Assembly: GCA_910579055.1 (NCBI GenBank)
Contig: CAJTSU010000032.1
Location: forward strand, 1-26,870
DNA length: 26,870 bases
Source: an uncultured Mailhella sp.
GTDB taxonomy: Bacteria; Desulfobacterota; Desulfovibrionia; Desulfovibrionales; Desulfovibrionaceae
Reading direction: 5' to 3'
The notes under the pieces were generated by a model. The model searched no databases and had not been told where the DNA came from. It was given only the letters and a program-made list of their open reading frames with translations. Each line of letters begins with the position of its first letter. Positions within the stretch are counted from its first letter, which is position 1. The position numbers were made by a program, and so were the translations under genes. This document shows, in pieces, positions 7,801-14,164 of this stretch.

Positions 7801-8977
7801 AGGGGGGCTAACGGCCTCTTCCGTGCCGTTCCGTTCTCCCTCACAAACAACTCCCGGCAGGGACACGGCAGACGCCGGGGCCGCCCTGTCTGACAAGGCT
7901 GAGGCCCAGACAACGCCGCGCACAGGCCAGACGCCTCATGCCGCGTCGCTTCCTCTTGCGGCCCCCCCTTCTCCGGGGATCAGAGGATGGTTGTCTTCCT
8001 TCTTTAAACCCAAGCCCCGGATAACGCCTCAGAATTCTTCTGTATTGCCCTCCTCGGGCGAAGGGCAGGACGAATGGGTCGGGGAACCCGTTCCTGTCCG
8101 TGCCATTCCTGACGCAGGCGGAAAAAAGACGACGCCCGATGCCGCGGCTGATAGTACGGTTGATGCCTCATCTGTGGCCTCGCCCGAGGCCCTCCGCTTT
8201 CTTTCTCTCCAGCCTGATTCAAGGCTCAGCATCGGGAAGGAGGAAACGCAACGCCCGCCGACGCACGCATCAGCCCCGGATATGCCGGAAATACTGCCTG
8301 ATATGCAGTCCGATCCGCAGCGGGAACATACGCCCTTGCTGAATATACTCCTTGAGTATCCGGACTCTGAACACGATCTTTCTGAAAAGCCCGGAAGCGC
8401 CCGTCCGAAATTCGGGCCTGCAACGGAGAGCGCCGCCGGACAGGACGAAATGGAGCAAGAAAACCCGGAAAGTCTTGAAGCTGTGCCTCTGAGCAATGTC
8501 GAAGCCATGCCTTTCCTTACCATGCTTCCCGGAGGGGCAGCCGCGCCGCGCGACGACAGCGATGAAATCGTCAATCTGACAGAGGACGACATGGTGCTTC
8601 CCGGCCCGCTCATTGTTGTGGAGCGGCGCTTTGCGGAAAGCTCGGGCGTTCTCTTCACGGAGAAGCAGGACATGGAGGAAATGCTGTCCCTCGAACGTTC
8701 TGAATCTGCCGTGGACGCCCGCCCTGCGGATCTGGCCGGCATCCGAAAAGACGTGCGTGAATCCCTTACCAGCGGGGATGCCGTGCTGTTGACCCGTGCG
8801 GCCGCGCAGCTGCGCGACTGTGCGGAACACTTCGGCCTGCACACACTGGCGGATCTGGCTTACCTGCTGGAAGAAAGCGCCCATGACGGAGATTTTGAAG
8901 CGGTGCGGCTGATCATGCCGGATCTTGACGTGGCTGTGGATCGTGAATTGGCCCGTGCCGCTGAGCAGGAGATATAA
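4880..8977 (+). CDS. 7TMR-DISM hybrid histidine kinase homologue with degenerate phosphotransfer sites
   Basis: This 1365-residue protein has a signal-like hydrophobic segment (about 33-55), a periplasmic beta-rich domain (about 57-234, similar in layout to 7TMR-DISMED2) and seven predicted helices (about 235-425), the 7TMR-DISM arrangement. A DHp-like region follows (about 470-545), then an HATPase-like domain (about 550-685), a REC-like domain (about 716-836), a long Ala/Pro/Ser/Thr-rich linker (about 837-1280) and an Hpt-like helical bundle (about 1285-1360). The key residues are altered. The H-box reads EETLREPL with Glu474 where His is expected. The N-box reads LLTDAV with Asp607 instead of Asn. 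DTGRG (639-643) is kept, but the GxGL box has become SLALA. REC keeps Asp767 but lacks the acidic pair (S723/T724) and has His820 for Lys. The Hpt His position is Ala1309. So the domain order of a phosphorelay kinase survives with most catalytic sites lost. The start at 4880 follows AGGGAAA. Confidence 0.75.
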   Translation: MHSILSVFRNFGPGIRPGSKSRPLLLHLAAVKALHSAFALFLFFAVSFAPAPALRAAPSEENAQTSPGAVPARSAPAQTEQPTLMPSRGGVAVGHSMQSLIDASGKLNIEDILNNDNAHAFAPLDMRSLPRQTGAVWLRLPLGKLSAAELGTGLEKARLDLGDQVPGTPQVWVRAGESHTPRPVTPDENGLYPLPGLHQGGEAIVRLEGLPGLWFSPSLRAPADALNAPERRVHSLALATLTVLLMLAFVRSITERGDGRIWAGIFAGAALIQAFWGVPSTPEGSIRPLDMPGILAAAIALMLLPHVGRNIMRTRSCAPAVDVLLLILALPGAALALLPILPGQAWTARLLSLWPLGALFALLPALLLLLRREKGSFLFSLACFAMAAGSLIGLWGMGDTQLTPLWGQAPLIGVCIAALLLAAAAPRSAYTEIPLSPADIPDGKSPAELLEIEHFGPIEELPPPLEVSLGEVEETLREPLDHLMRECCALDRGLRLLEEPAEGETALPEAALDKVRRSRADAEHVLNAATALAGRIARLSLAEQERPASRDCVFDLRQLVQLAFSSVQADAAEKNLGLSWYIAPHIALRYRGDSERLSRVLAALLTDAVRATEKGNVCLRVRREDRSANPGHLQFTVADTGRGAPPVHRSSLALAHAWELATEHGGDLFVDSTPHGVEISFSLNCTALDAEDRAVSAPPAAPADSAAAERNVSPGSPLIILASTRSLNRQMFAWQLRGDDHETWEARDCAEAVTLYKNRPAALLVLDGHMPEDDIIRAVAGVRLFEGEHSLPLVPVLGLALDAEQGERLRRAGCEYLLYHPLGRQELRDTARALLAGESPAPQGMPSAISMKNRAVPPVPQAGSGTPLSSPDAGATAVPRVAASSGTSSVLSTVARSDAQANAQATTPAPYLKNTKETTNDTPSTAADMPETASEDAPADTAAERTASPRESEIRPEQIQTAQPPAQDTASRATGGLTASSVPFRSPSQTTPGRDTADAGAALSDKAEAQTTPRTGQTPHAASLPLAAPPSPGIRGWLSSFFKPKPRITPQNSSVLPSSGEGQDEWVGEPVPVRAIPDAGGKKTTPDAAADSTVDASSVASPEALRFLSLQPDSRLSIGKEETQRPPTHASAPDMPEILPDMQSDPQREHTPLLNILLEYPDSEHDLSEKPGSARPKFGPATESAAGQDEMEQENPESLEAVPLSNVEAMPFLTMLPGGAAAPRDDSDEIVNLTEDDMVLPGPLIVVERRFAESSGVLFTEKQDMEEMLSLERSESAVDARPADLAGIRKDVRESLTSGDAVLLTRAAAQLRDCAEHFGLHTLADLAYLLEESAHDGDFEAVRLIMPDLDVAVDRELARAAEQEI

Positions 8978-9096
8978 GGAAACGCTGATGAAAGCGTTTC
9001 CCGCGGTCTTGCGGAGCAAGACCGCCCGCAAGTCGTGAATAGGGAAAATTTACTTTTCCCGTTAAAGGAGCTGATTTATTCCACGAATAAATCAGC
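8978..9096. repeat. Cluster of four perfect hairpins in the convergent intergenic region
   Basis: Directly after the kinase stop codon come four perfect stems: GGAAACGCT/AGCGTTTCC (8978-8986 with 8993-9001), GCGGTCTTGC/GCAAGACCGC (9003-9012 with 9016-9025), GGGAAAA/TTTTCCC (9042-9048 with 9054-9060) and GCTGATTTATT/AATAAATCAGC (9070-9080 with 9086-9096). The first is a copy of the GGAAACGC repeat family seen elsewhere in the window. The third and fourth are AT-rich and could end transcription from either side. The rest of the gap (9097-9309) shows no gene. Confidence 0.6.
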
Positions 9097-9309
9097 GGTT
9101 CCATAAGCTCCCGCCGGGAGACGCCCATGCTGATTTCAACGACTGAAAAACATTGCAGCGCAAAGATTTGAGCCTCGGATTTCGGACACACGGCTGCCCT
9201 TGTCCCTGCCCGGAGGGCGGAAGGCTAAACAAGCCCGATCAAAACGAAATCCAGCGCTTAAAACTTTGCGTCCCCAATCTTTTCAGCGTCCGCACAGCGC
9301 TGTCGTGCT

Positions 9310-10233
9310 CTATACACCAGCCCTGCGCGAAACCGCCTCTTTCAGCAAAATCTCCAGAAGCTCCCCGAACTCCATTCCCAACGCGGCCGCTTCCTTGGGC
9401 ACCAGGCTCGCGGGCGTCATGCCCGGCAGGGTATTCACTTCCAGCACATATATCCCGCCATCCTCGCCCAGGATGAAATCCGTCCGGCTGTACCCCGCCA
9501 GTCCGAGAGTGCGGTGCGCCTCCAGCGCCATACGGCGGACTTCTTCCAACACATCGTCCGGCAGCGGCGCGGGACATATCTCGCCGGCTCCGTCCGGCGC
9601 GTATTTGTCATGATAGTCGAAAAACTCGCGTTTCGGCACAATAAGCACCGGCGGCAAGGCCTCTGCCCGTCCTCCTCGCTCCAGTACCCCGCAGGTCACT
9701 TCGCGGCCCCGGATCAAGGGTTCGATCAGCGCGGTCTGCCCCACGGAAAAGAGTTCATCCAACGCATGGCGTAATTCATTCCGGTCATTCACACGGAACA
9801 GATGCAGGCTGGACCCCCCGGTATCGGATTTGACGAACAGAGGGTACGGCAAATGCGGTTCCCACCCGACGGCGGGAGGAGTCGGCAGAAAAATCCAGTC
9901 TGGCGTGTTCAGTCCGGCCCGCCGCAGCAAGGTCTTGGCTACGGATTTGTGCAGAGCAAGAAAGGAACCGGCCGGATCAGACCCTTGATAGGGGCAGCCT
10001 GTCCTTTCCAACAAGGCCTGTACCAGCCCGTCCTCTCCGGGCGCGCCATGCAGATTGAGAAAAGCCGCATCGTGCGATTCGGCCAGTCCCGGTAAAGCTT
10101 CAAAACCGTCAGAAAGATCGTACTGGGTAATCTTGTGGCCCCGCCGGGCCAGAGCCTCACGGATAGCAGCCGCGCCGATCAGGGAAATTTCCCGTTCCGG
10201 CGACCAGCCGCCGGCAATCAACAGAATATTCAT
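9310..10233 (-). CDS. ddl: D-alanine--D-alanine ligase
   Basis: This ATP-grasp enzyme joins two D-alanines for the peptidoglycan stem peptide, in the cytoplasm. The protein is 307 residues, the usual Ddl length. The N-terminal motif is MNILLIAGGWSPEREISL. HGAPGEDG matches the HGxxGEDG loop. KSDTGGSS matches the ATP-binding lysine and serine loop. DFILGEDGGIYVLEVNTLPGM contains the metal-binding Asp/Glu/Asn. The ATG at 10233 is chosen because AAAGGAA lies about 7 bases upstream and the family motif begins there. A TTG 21 bases further upstream is open but has no better ribosome binding site. It lies 61 bases after the HD-domain gene on the same strand, and dut precedes that gene, so the three may form an operon. 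A GGAAACGC repeat copy sits between the HD gene and ddl. Confidence 0.95.
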   Translation of the reverse strand: MNILLIAGGWSPEREISLIGAAAIREALARRGHKITQYDLSDGFEALPGLAESHDAAFLNLHGAPGEDGLVQALLERTGCPYQGSDPAGSFLALHKSVAKTLLRRAGLNTPDWIFLPTPPAVGWEPHLPYPLFVKSDTGGSSLHLFRVNDRNELRHALDELFSVGQTALIEPLIRGREVTCGVLERGGRAEALPPVLIVPKREFFDYHDKYAPDGAGEICPAPLPDDVLEEVRRMALEAHRTLGLAGYSRTDFILGEDGGIYVLEVNTLPGMTPASLVPKEAAALGMEFGELLEILLKEAVSRRAGV

Positions 10234-10254
10234 CAACAGTTCCTTTATGTTCAA

Positions 10255-10279
10255 GGAAACGCTTTAATCAGCGATCTCC
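10255..10279. repeat. GGAAACGC palindromic repeat, copy 2
   Basis: GGAAACGCT (10255-10263), six bases, then AGCG and a diverged arm ending in CTCC. On the minus strand it reads CGCTGATTAAAGCG followed by TTTCCTT just upstream of the ddl ribosome binding site. Confidence 0.45.
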
Positions 10280-10294
10280 AAGTCGCCGGCAACG

Positions 10295-10900
10295 CTACAC
10301 GAAAAATTCATTTTTCAGCCGCAGGCGCTCCAGAAGCATGGCTTCATGGCGCAAGCTCCGTTCTCTGTTCAGACGAATGCTGGCCCGATGCTCTTCGCTG
10401 TCCCCATATCGATCCATGAGATCGTCAAAGCGTTCTTCCAGACTGACCAATCTGTCGTGCCTCACCCGTTTGTCCGCGTACGCCACCAGCAAGGCCAGAC
10501 GCAACGGCTCGCGCTCCGGCGCAAGAGGCCCTTCCTCCCATGGCCAGTGCACATGGAAGAGCACGGCCTGCGCCAGCAGGGGATTGCCCGTCTCCGCCCG
10601 TACAATGGCCGCGCCAAGCTGATCGTGGGCGCCTCCATGCAAAATGGTCCAGGTTTTGGCGATATCGTGCAGCATGGCCGCCGCCTGGGCGGTTCGTTCA
10701 GTGGTTCCCCCCGGAGCGACGCCCATATCTTCCGCGCGGCGCGCCAGGCTCATGGCCACATCGGCCACGGCGCGGCTGTGGTCGCGGATATTGGCGAGCA
10801 TGGCATACTTTTCCCACAACGCCTCGCACTCGCCCCGGCCGGGCACGGACAACGAAAGGTCAGGTGCGAGTTCAAGAGACGGATACAGACCGGACGACAT
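10295..10900 (-). CDS. HD-domain phosphohydrolase-like protein
   Basis: This 201-residue protein carries a metal-dependent HD-superfamily signature: His41 (IRDHSRAVADVA), the His78-Asp79 pair (MLHDIAKTW), His89/His92 and Asp143 (YADKRV). The substrate is unknown. Family members hydrolyse nucleotides or other phosphoesters, and small stand-alone HD proteins of this type have many roles. The N-terminal 25 residues look flexible. The start ATG at 10900 follows GGGGGAA. The neighbours are ddl downstream and dut upstream on the same strand, which suggests a housekeeping or nucleotide-clearance role, but this is inference only. Confidence 0.8.
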   Translation of the reverse strand: MSSGLYPSLELAPDLSLSVPGRGECEALWEKYAMLANIRDHSRAVADVAMSLARRAEDMGVAPGGTTERTAQAAAMLHDIAKTWTILHGGAHDQLGAAIVRAETGNPLLAQAVLFHVHWPWEEGPLAPEREPLRLALLVAYADKRVRHDRLVSLEERFDDLMDRYGDSEEHRASIRLNRERSLRHEAMLLERLRLKNEFFV

Positions 10901-10920
10901 GGAATTCCCCCACAGGGCAA

Positions 10921-10966
10921 TTATAACGTGGCGTTGAGGCTGACCTTGACCGCCGGAGCCTTGAGC
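10921..10966 (+). repeat. Dispersed intergenic repeat, copy B
   Basis: The core CCTTGACCGCCGGAG (10944-10958) is identical to copy A over 15 bases. The upstream TATAACGTGGCGTTGA resembles TATAGTGTGGTGTTGA of copy A. It lies between the dut stop and the HD-gene start. Confidence 0.6.
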
Positions 10967-11015
10967 GGCTGCTCATTCCAAACTATCGCAAGAATGGTAC
11001 GGGACAAAGACGCCG

Positions 11016-11474
11016 TCATTTCGCGCCCGTATGCCCGAATCCGCCCGCGCCCCGTTCCGTACCGGAAAGTTCCCGTACCGCCGCGGGCTCCAGCCGCGCA
11101 AAAGGTTGAAAGACAAGTTGGGCCACTCGATCCCCACGCTTTACCACTATCGAATCGGAAGAGGTATTGAGCAGCCAGACGACAAGCTCTCCCCGGTAGT
11201 CCGGGTCAATCACGCCCACGCCCTGTGCCACGGTCAATCCTTTTACCGCGCCCAGCCCGCTGCGTGAATACACGAATCCGGCCACGCCCGAAACCAGCGG
11301 TTCCACGGCGATGCCGGAGGGTATTCCGATCCGCGCGCCCGGCGCGATCACAAGTTCTTCTCCCTCAAAGCAGGCCCGCAAATCCAGACCAGCCGAACCG
11401 GGTGTGGCATAGGCCAACCCTTTGCCGTACAGAACGCCAGCATCGCGCAGGTATACTATATTCACCTTGCTCAT
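11016..11474 (-). CDS. dut: Deoxyuridine 5'-triphosphate nucleotidohydrolase (dUTPase)
   Basis: This enzyme hydrolyses dUTP to dUMP and pyrophosphate. It keeps uracil out of DNA and supplies dUMP for thymidylate synthesis. The protein is 152 residues, typical of the trimeric dUTPase. All five motifs are present in order: AGLDLRA (28-34), RSGLG (71-75), GVIDPDYRGEL (87-97, with the catalytic Asp), RGDRVAQLV (113-121) and the C-terminal RGAGGFG loop (141-147). The ribosome binding site is weak (GAAAG). The gene diverges from the rimP operon across a 448-base intergenic region and is the first gene of the dut-HD-ddl series. Confidence 0.96.
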   Translation of the reverse strand: MSKVNIVYLRDAGVLYGKGLAYATPGSAGLDLRACFEGEELVIAPGARIGIPSGIAVEPLVSGVAGFVYSRSGLGAVKGLTVAQGVGVIDPDYRGELVVWLLNTSSDSIVVKRGDRVAQLVFQPFARLEPAAVRELSGTERGAGGFGHTGAK

Positions 11475-11574
11475 CTTTCAACCACAGTGGCCCCATCCGC
11501 CGACTGACTCCGCAGCCGACGGACAGGATAGGGGCGTGCGGATTGCCTTTCCCTGTGGGGAAAGGTTGCAAAAA

Positions 11575-11604
11575 AGGATTTCATCGGCTTCGCCGTCTTG
11601 TCAA
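11575..11604 (-). promoter_or_regulatory. Possible promoter for dut
   Basis: On the minus strand TTGACA (11599-11604) is a perfect -35 box. The best -10 partner is TGAAAT after a short 15-base spacer, so this is a weak call. Confidence 0.3.
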
Positions 11605-11649
11605 GAACTCTTTTCCCCGGCTCTGTTGATGCTGGGCAGGACAAAACGC

Positions 11650-11678
11650 TTGACACGCCTCATAGCCGCCGCTATAAG
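11650..11678 (+). promoter_or_regulatory. Sigma-70-type promoter for the rimP-nusA-infB operon or a leader RNA
   Basis: A perfect -35 TTGACA (11650-11655) is separated by 17 bases from TATAAG (11673-11678). The predicted start is near 11685, giving a leader of about 240 bases before rimP. Confidence 0.7.
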
Positions 11679-11790
11679 TTGTGCGCGGTGAAAAAGGCGT
11701 CCATTACGGCATTTGCCTCTGTGTTTTCGGGGCGCGTTTTTCTTTCCATTCTGTTGAACCGGGATTCCTGCGGAAATTTCGAGTTGGATA

Positions 11791-11820
11791 GGGTGGCCTG
11801 TCAGGGCCTCCCTTTTTTTT
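11791..11820 (+). terminator. Intrinsic terminator in the rimP leader (attenuator or sRNA end)
   Basis: GGGTGGCC (11791-11798) pairs with GGCCTCCC (11805-11812) with one T-T mismatch and a 6-base loop, followed at once by eight T residues (11813-11820). It lies between the promoter at 11650 and the rimP start at 11923. It would end an RNA of about 135 bases or attenuate the operon. Confidence 0.7.
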
Positions 11821-11922
11821 ATTCCGCGCTCCTGACGCGGCGTTTTGCCGCAAAACCGCTCCCTCCCGCCGGGCCTCATCCGGGCGGAATAAAAGGGCAA
11901 GGCAAAGGCCGAAACACAAGGC

Positions 11923-12648
11923 ATGAGTAAGGAACTTTTCGAACGGGCTTCCGCCCGCAAACTTTCAAGGGAAGAGCTGCTGCGCGTCGTGGGCGAAGCG
12001 GCGGAACCGGTAACGGCGTCTTTCGGGCTGGAGATATGGGGCATTGAACTCACCGGCGCGGGCAGACCCGTGATCCGTATTTATGTAGACGTACCCCCCT
12101 CCGCAAAAAATTTCTCCGAAGACGATACAAGCCTCCCGCCCGAGCATTCCGCCGGTACTGTGGCAGCAAAAAATCCCGTCGAAGACGATACCTCCCTTCG
12201 CCAGAGCGGCGTGGGAATAGATCAGTGTGCGGAAATCTCCCGCATGGTGGGCCTCGCTCTGGACGTGGAAGAAATCTTCCCCGACGCCTGGACGCTGGAA
12301 ATTTCCTCTCCCGGAATGGATCGTCCCTTTTTCCGTTCTTCCCAGCTTATCCCCTATGTGGGGCAGGAACTGGACGTCACCCTGTGGGACGCTCACCCTG
12401 CGTATGCCCCGCGCAAAAAATTCCGGGGCACGCTTGTCCGTGCAGGGGAGAACGATTTTGTCCTGCGTGTGAACGACATGGCTCCGCCCGAACGCCAGGC
12501 CGATATTGTCATGATCTGGGACGGCGTCCGCAGGGCGCGTCTTGTTCCCGTTTTTCCCGACACGAGCAAACCCGGAAAACCCTCCGCTCCCGGCGCCCCC
12601 AAGGGCACGGCTGCGAAAAAGTCCACCGGGGGAGGTAAAAAAGCATGA
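11923..12648 (+). CDS. rimP: Ribosome maturation factor RimP with an internal insertion
   Basis: RimP helps mature the 30S ribosomal subunit. The protein is 241 residues, against about 150-160 for the family. The N-terminal domain reads EPVTASFGLEIWGIEL and IRIYVDVP, and the signature GVGIDQCAEISRMVG follows. ISSPGMDRPFF is the conserved loop before the C-terminal SH3-like domain (GTLVRAGENDFVLRV). About 35 extra residues sit between IRIYVDVP and GVGIDQC, where relatives have a short loop. They contain a duplicated unit (AKNFSEDDTSL and AKNPVEDDTSL). The C-terminus carries a Lys/Gly/Pro-rich tail. It is the first gene of the classic rimP-nusA-ylxR-infB cluster. Its stop overlaps the nusA start (ATGA), so translation is coupled. 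Confidence 0.93.
   Translation: MSKELFERASARKLSREELLRVVGEAAEPVTASFGLEIWGIELTGAGRPVIRIYVDVPPSAKNFSEDDTSLPPEHSAGTVAAKNPVEDDTSLRQSGVGIDQCAEISRMVGLALDVEEIFPDAWTLEISSPGMDRPFFRSSQLIPYVGQELDVTLWDAHPAYAPRKKFRGTLVRAGENDFVLRVNDMAPPERQADIVMIWDGVRRARLVPVFPDTSKPGKPSAPGAPKGTAAKKSTGGGKKA
12103..12197 (+). repeat. Imperfect direct repeat inside rimP
   Basis: Two units of about 35 bases begin with GCAAAAAAT at 12103 and 12166 and both contain CGAAGACGATAC. They encode AKNFSEDDTSLPP and AKNPVEDDTSLRQ. This is an internal duplication within the RimP insertion. Confidence 0.75.
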
Positions 12649-13928
12649 ACCTTGAGCTGAAGAAAGCCATCGACCAGATCAGCAAGGATAAAGGCCTTGA
12701 GCGCGACATGCTGATCGATACGCTTGAAGATGCCGTGCGCACCTCGGTGATCCGCAAGTATGGCGAAGATCTTGACCTGGAAGTGCGTTACAATGACGAC
12801 ACCGGCGATATTGAAGTATACCAGTTCAAATTCGTGGTGGATGACGTCGCCAACGAACTGACGCAAATTGATCTTGAGGAAGCCCGCAAGCACGATCCCT
12901 CGGTTCAGCTTGACGACGAAATGGGGTTCCGCCTGAAGGTGGAAGACCTGGGCCGCATTGCGGCGCAGTCCGCCAAGCAGGTGATCATCCAGCGGATGCG
13001 CGACGCCGAACAGGAAATCATTTACGAACAGTACAAGGAACGTGTGGGCGAAATCGTCTCCGGCATCGTGCAGCGGCGCGACAAGGGCGGCTGGGTGGTC
13101 GGACTCGGCGGCACGGAAGCGCTGCTTCCGCGCGAAGAGCAGATCCCGCGCGAGCATTACAAGCGCGGCGACCGTACTCAGGCGCTGATCATTGAAGTCC
13201 GGAAGGAAGGACGCGGCCCGCAGGTCATCATTTCCCGCGCTCACCGCGATTACATGGCGGCCCTGTTCCGTCGTGAAGTGCCTGAAGTGGACGACGGCAC
13301 GGTGCAGATCATGGGCGTGGCCCGCGATCCCGGTTCCCGCGCCAAGGTGGCTGTGGTTTCCCGCGCGCACGAGGTCGACCCGGTGGGGGCCTGCGTGGGC
13401 GTGCGCGGTTCCCGCATCCAGAATATCGTGCAGGAACTGCGCGGTGAACGCATTGATATCGTGGTCTGGAGCCCCGAGATCACCACTTATGCCCGCAACG
13501 CCCTGGCTCCCGCCCTCATTTCCCGCATTGTGGTGGATGAAAGCGAGAACCTCCTGGAAGTCACGGTGCCCGACGATCAGCTCACCAACGCCATTGGCCG
13601 CAAGGGGCAGAATGTTAAACTGGCCGCCAAGCTCCTGGGCTGGAAGATCGATATCTTCTCCGAGTCTCGTTACAACGAAGCCAACGCCGTGGGGCGCGGC
13701 CTCGAACAGGTAGCCAGTGTGGCGGAAATTTCTGTGGATCAGCTCATTGCCGCCGGATACAACACGTTGGACAGCCTTCGTGACGCCTCCGACGGGGAAC
13801 TGGCCGACAAGCTCGCCCTGGGCGCTCCCCGTATTGCGGAACTGCGCGCCGCCATCAACTTCCTGAGTCCCGTCGTCGAGGGTGTCAGGAAGGAGGCGGA
13901 AGAGACTGCCGAAGAGGCAGGGGAGTAA
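12645..13928 (+). CDS. nusA: Transcription termination/antitermination factor NusA
   Basis: NusA binds RNA polymerase and controls pausing, termination and antitermination. The 427-residue protein has an N-terminal polymerase-binding domain (about 1-125) and an S1 domain (about 133-200, GEIVSGIVQRRDKGGWVV). Two KH domains follow: KH1 with VGACVGVRGSRIQNIVQELR, and KH2 with AIGRKGQNVKLAAKLLGW. It ends in one helix-hairpin-helix-like unit (SVDQLIAAGYNTLDSLRDAS) and an acidic tail. This is shorter than the E. coli form with two C-terminal acidic repeats, as in many bacteria. The ATG overlaps the rimP stop codon. NusA commonly autoregulates this operon, and the terminator in the leader would be a natural target (inference). 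Confidence 0.97.
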   Translation: MNLELKKAIDQISKDKGLERDMLIDTLEDAVRTSVIRKYGEDLDLEVRYNDDTGDIEVYQFKFVVDDVANELTQIDLEEARKHDPSVQLDDEMGFRLKVEDLGRIAAQSAKQVIIQRMRDAEQEIIYEQYKERVGEIVSGIVQRRDKGGWVVGLGGTEALLPREEQIPREHYKRGDRTQALIIEVRKEGRGPQVIISRAHRDYMAALFRREVPEVDDGTVQIMGVARDPGSRAKVAVVSRAHEVDPVGACVGVRGSRIQNIVQELRGERIDIVVWSPEITTYARNALAPALISRIVVDESENLLEVTVPDDQLTNAIGRKGQNVKLAAKLLGWKIDIFSESRYNEANAVGRGLEQVASVAEISVDQLIAAGYNTLDSLRDASDGELADKLALGAPRIAELRAAINFLSPVVEGVRKEAEETAEEAGE

Positions 13929-13932
13929 GTGT

Positions 13933-14160
13933 ATGAAGGTCGGGCACACGCCCACCAGAATGTGCGTGATTTGCAGGCGGCGCTTTGCCAAATCGCAATT
14001 ACGGCGCCACGTTCTTTCTCCCTCCGGCGGAGAAAAAACGCTTGAGGCCGACGAGGCTCAGAAAAGGCCGGGGCGGGGATGGTATGTCTGTTCCGCCCCA
14101 GCCTGCCGGGAAAAGTTCGCCAAGATGGGCCGGCCAAAGAGCAGGCGCAAAGGGGTTTGA
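13933..14160 (+). CDS. ylxR: YlxR-family RNA-binding protein
   Basis: This small basic protein of 75 residues carries the YlxR/DUF448 signature RMCVICRRRFAKSQLRRHV and GRGWYVCSAPACREKFAKM. Family members bind RNA and modulate RNase P or transcription. The gene lies between nusA and infB, its usual position. The ATG at 13933 is chosen because GGGGAG lies 7-8 bases upstream, just inside the nusA end. The frame stays open back to 13882 within nusA but has no family residues there. Confidence 0.93.
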   Translation: MKVGHTPTRMCVICRRRFAKSQLRRHVLSPSGGEKTLEADEAQKRPGRGWYVCSAPACREKFAKMGRPKSRRKGV

Positions 14161-14164
14161 CCAT

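Noticed and set aside
8978..9115. CRISPR array
   Set aside because: The hairpins are all different and there are no regularly spaced identical repeats.
9110..9122. CCGCCGGGAGAC shared with the first bases of the window
   Set aside because: Only 12 GC-rich bases match, one copy is within coding sequence, and the flanks differ. Chance is the simplest reading.
10234..10254. TTG start extending ddl by seven codons
   Set aside because: The ATG at 10233 has AAAGGAA at good spacing, and the conserved Ddl N-terminus begins there.
11685..11820. tRNA or signal-recognition-particle RNA in the rimP leader
   Set aside because: Initiator tRNA genes often precede this operon elsewhere, but no cloverleaf or T-arm motif and no GGAAGGAAGCA-type loop is present.
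12393..13991. 532-codon open frame on the minus strand
   Set aside because: It is antisense to nusA and has no recognisable domain.
13985..14164. Upstream extension of infB
   Set aside because: It overlaps ylxR in another frame. The IF2N domain begins right after the ATG at 14165, which has an AAAGGGG site.
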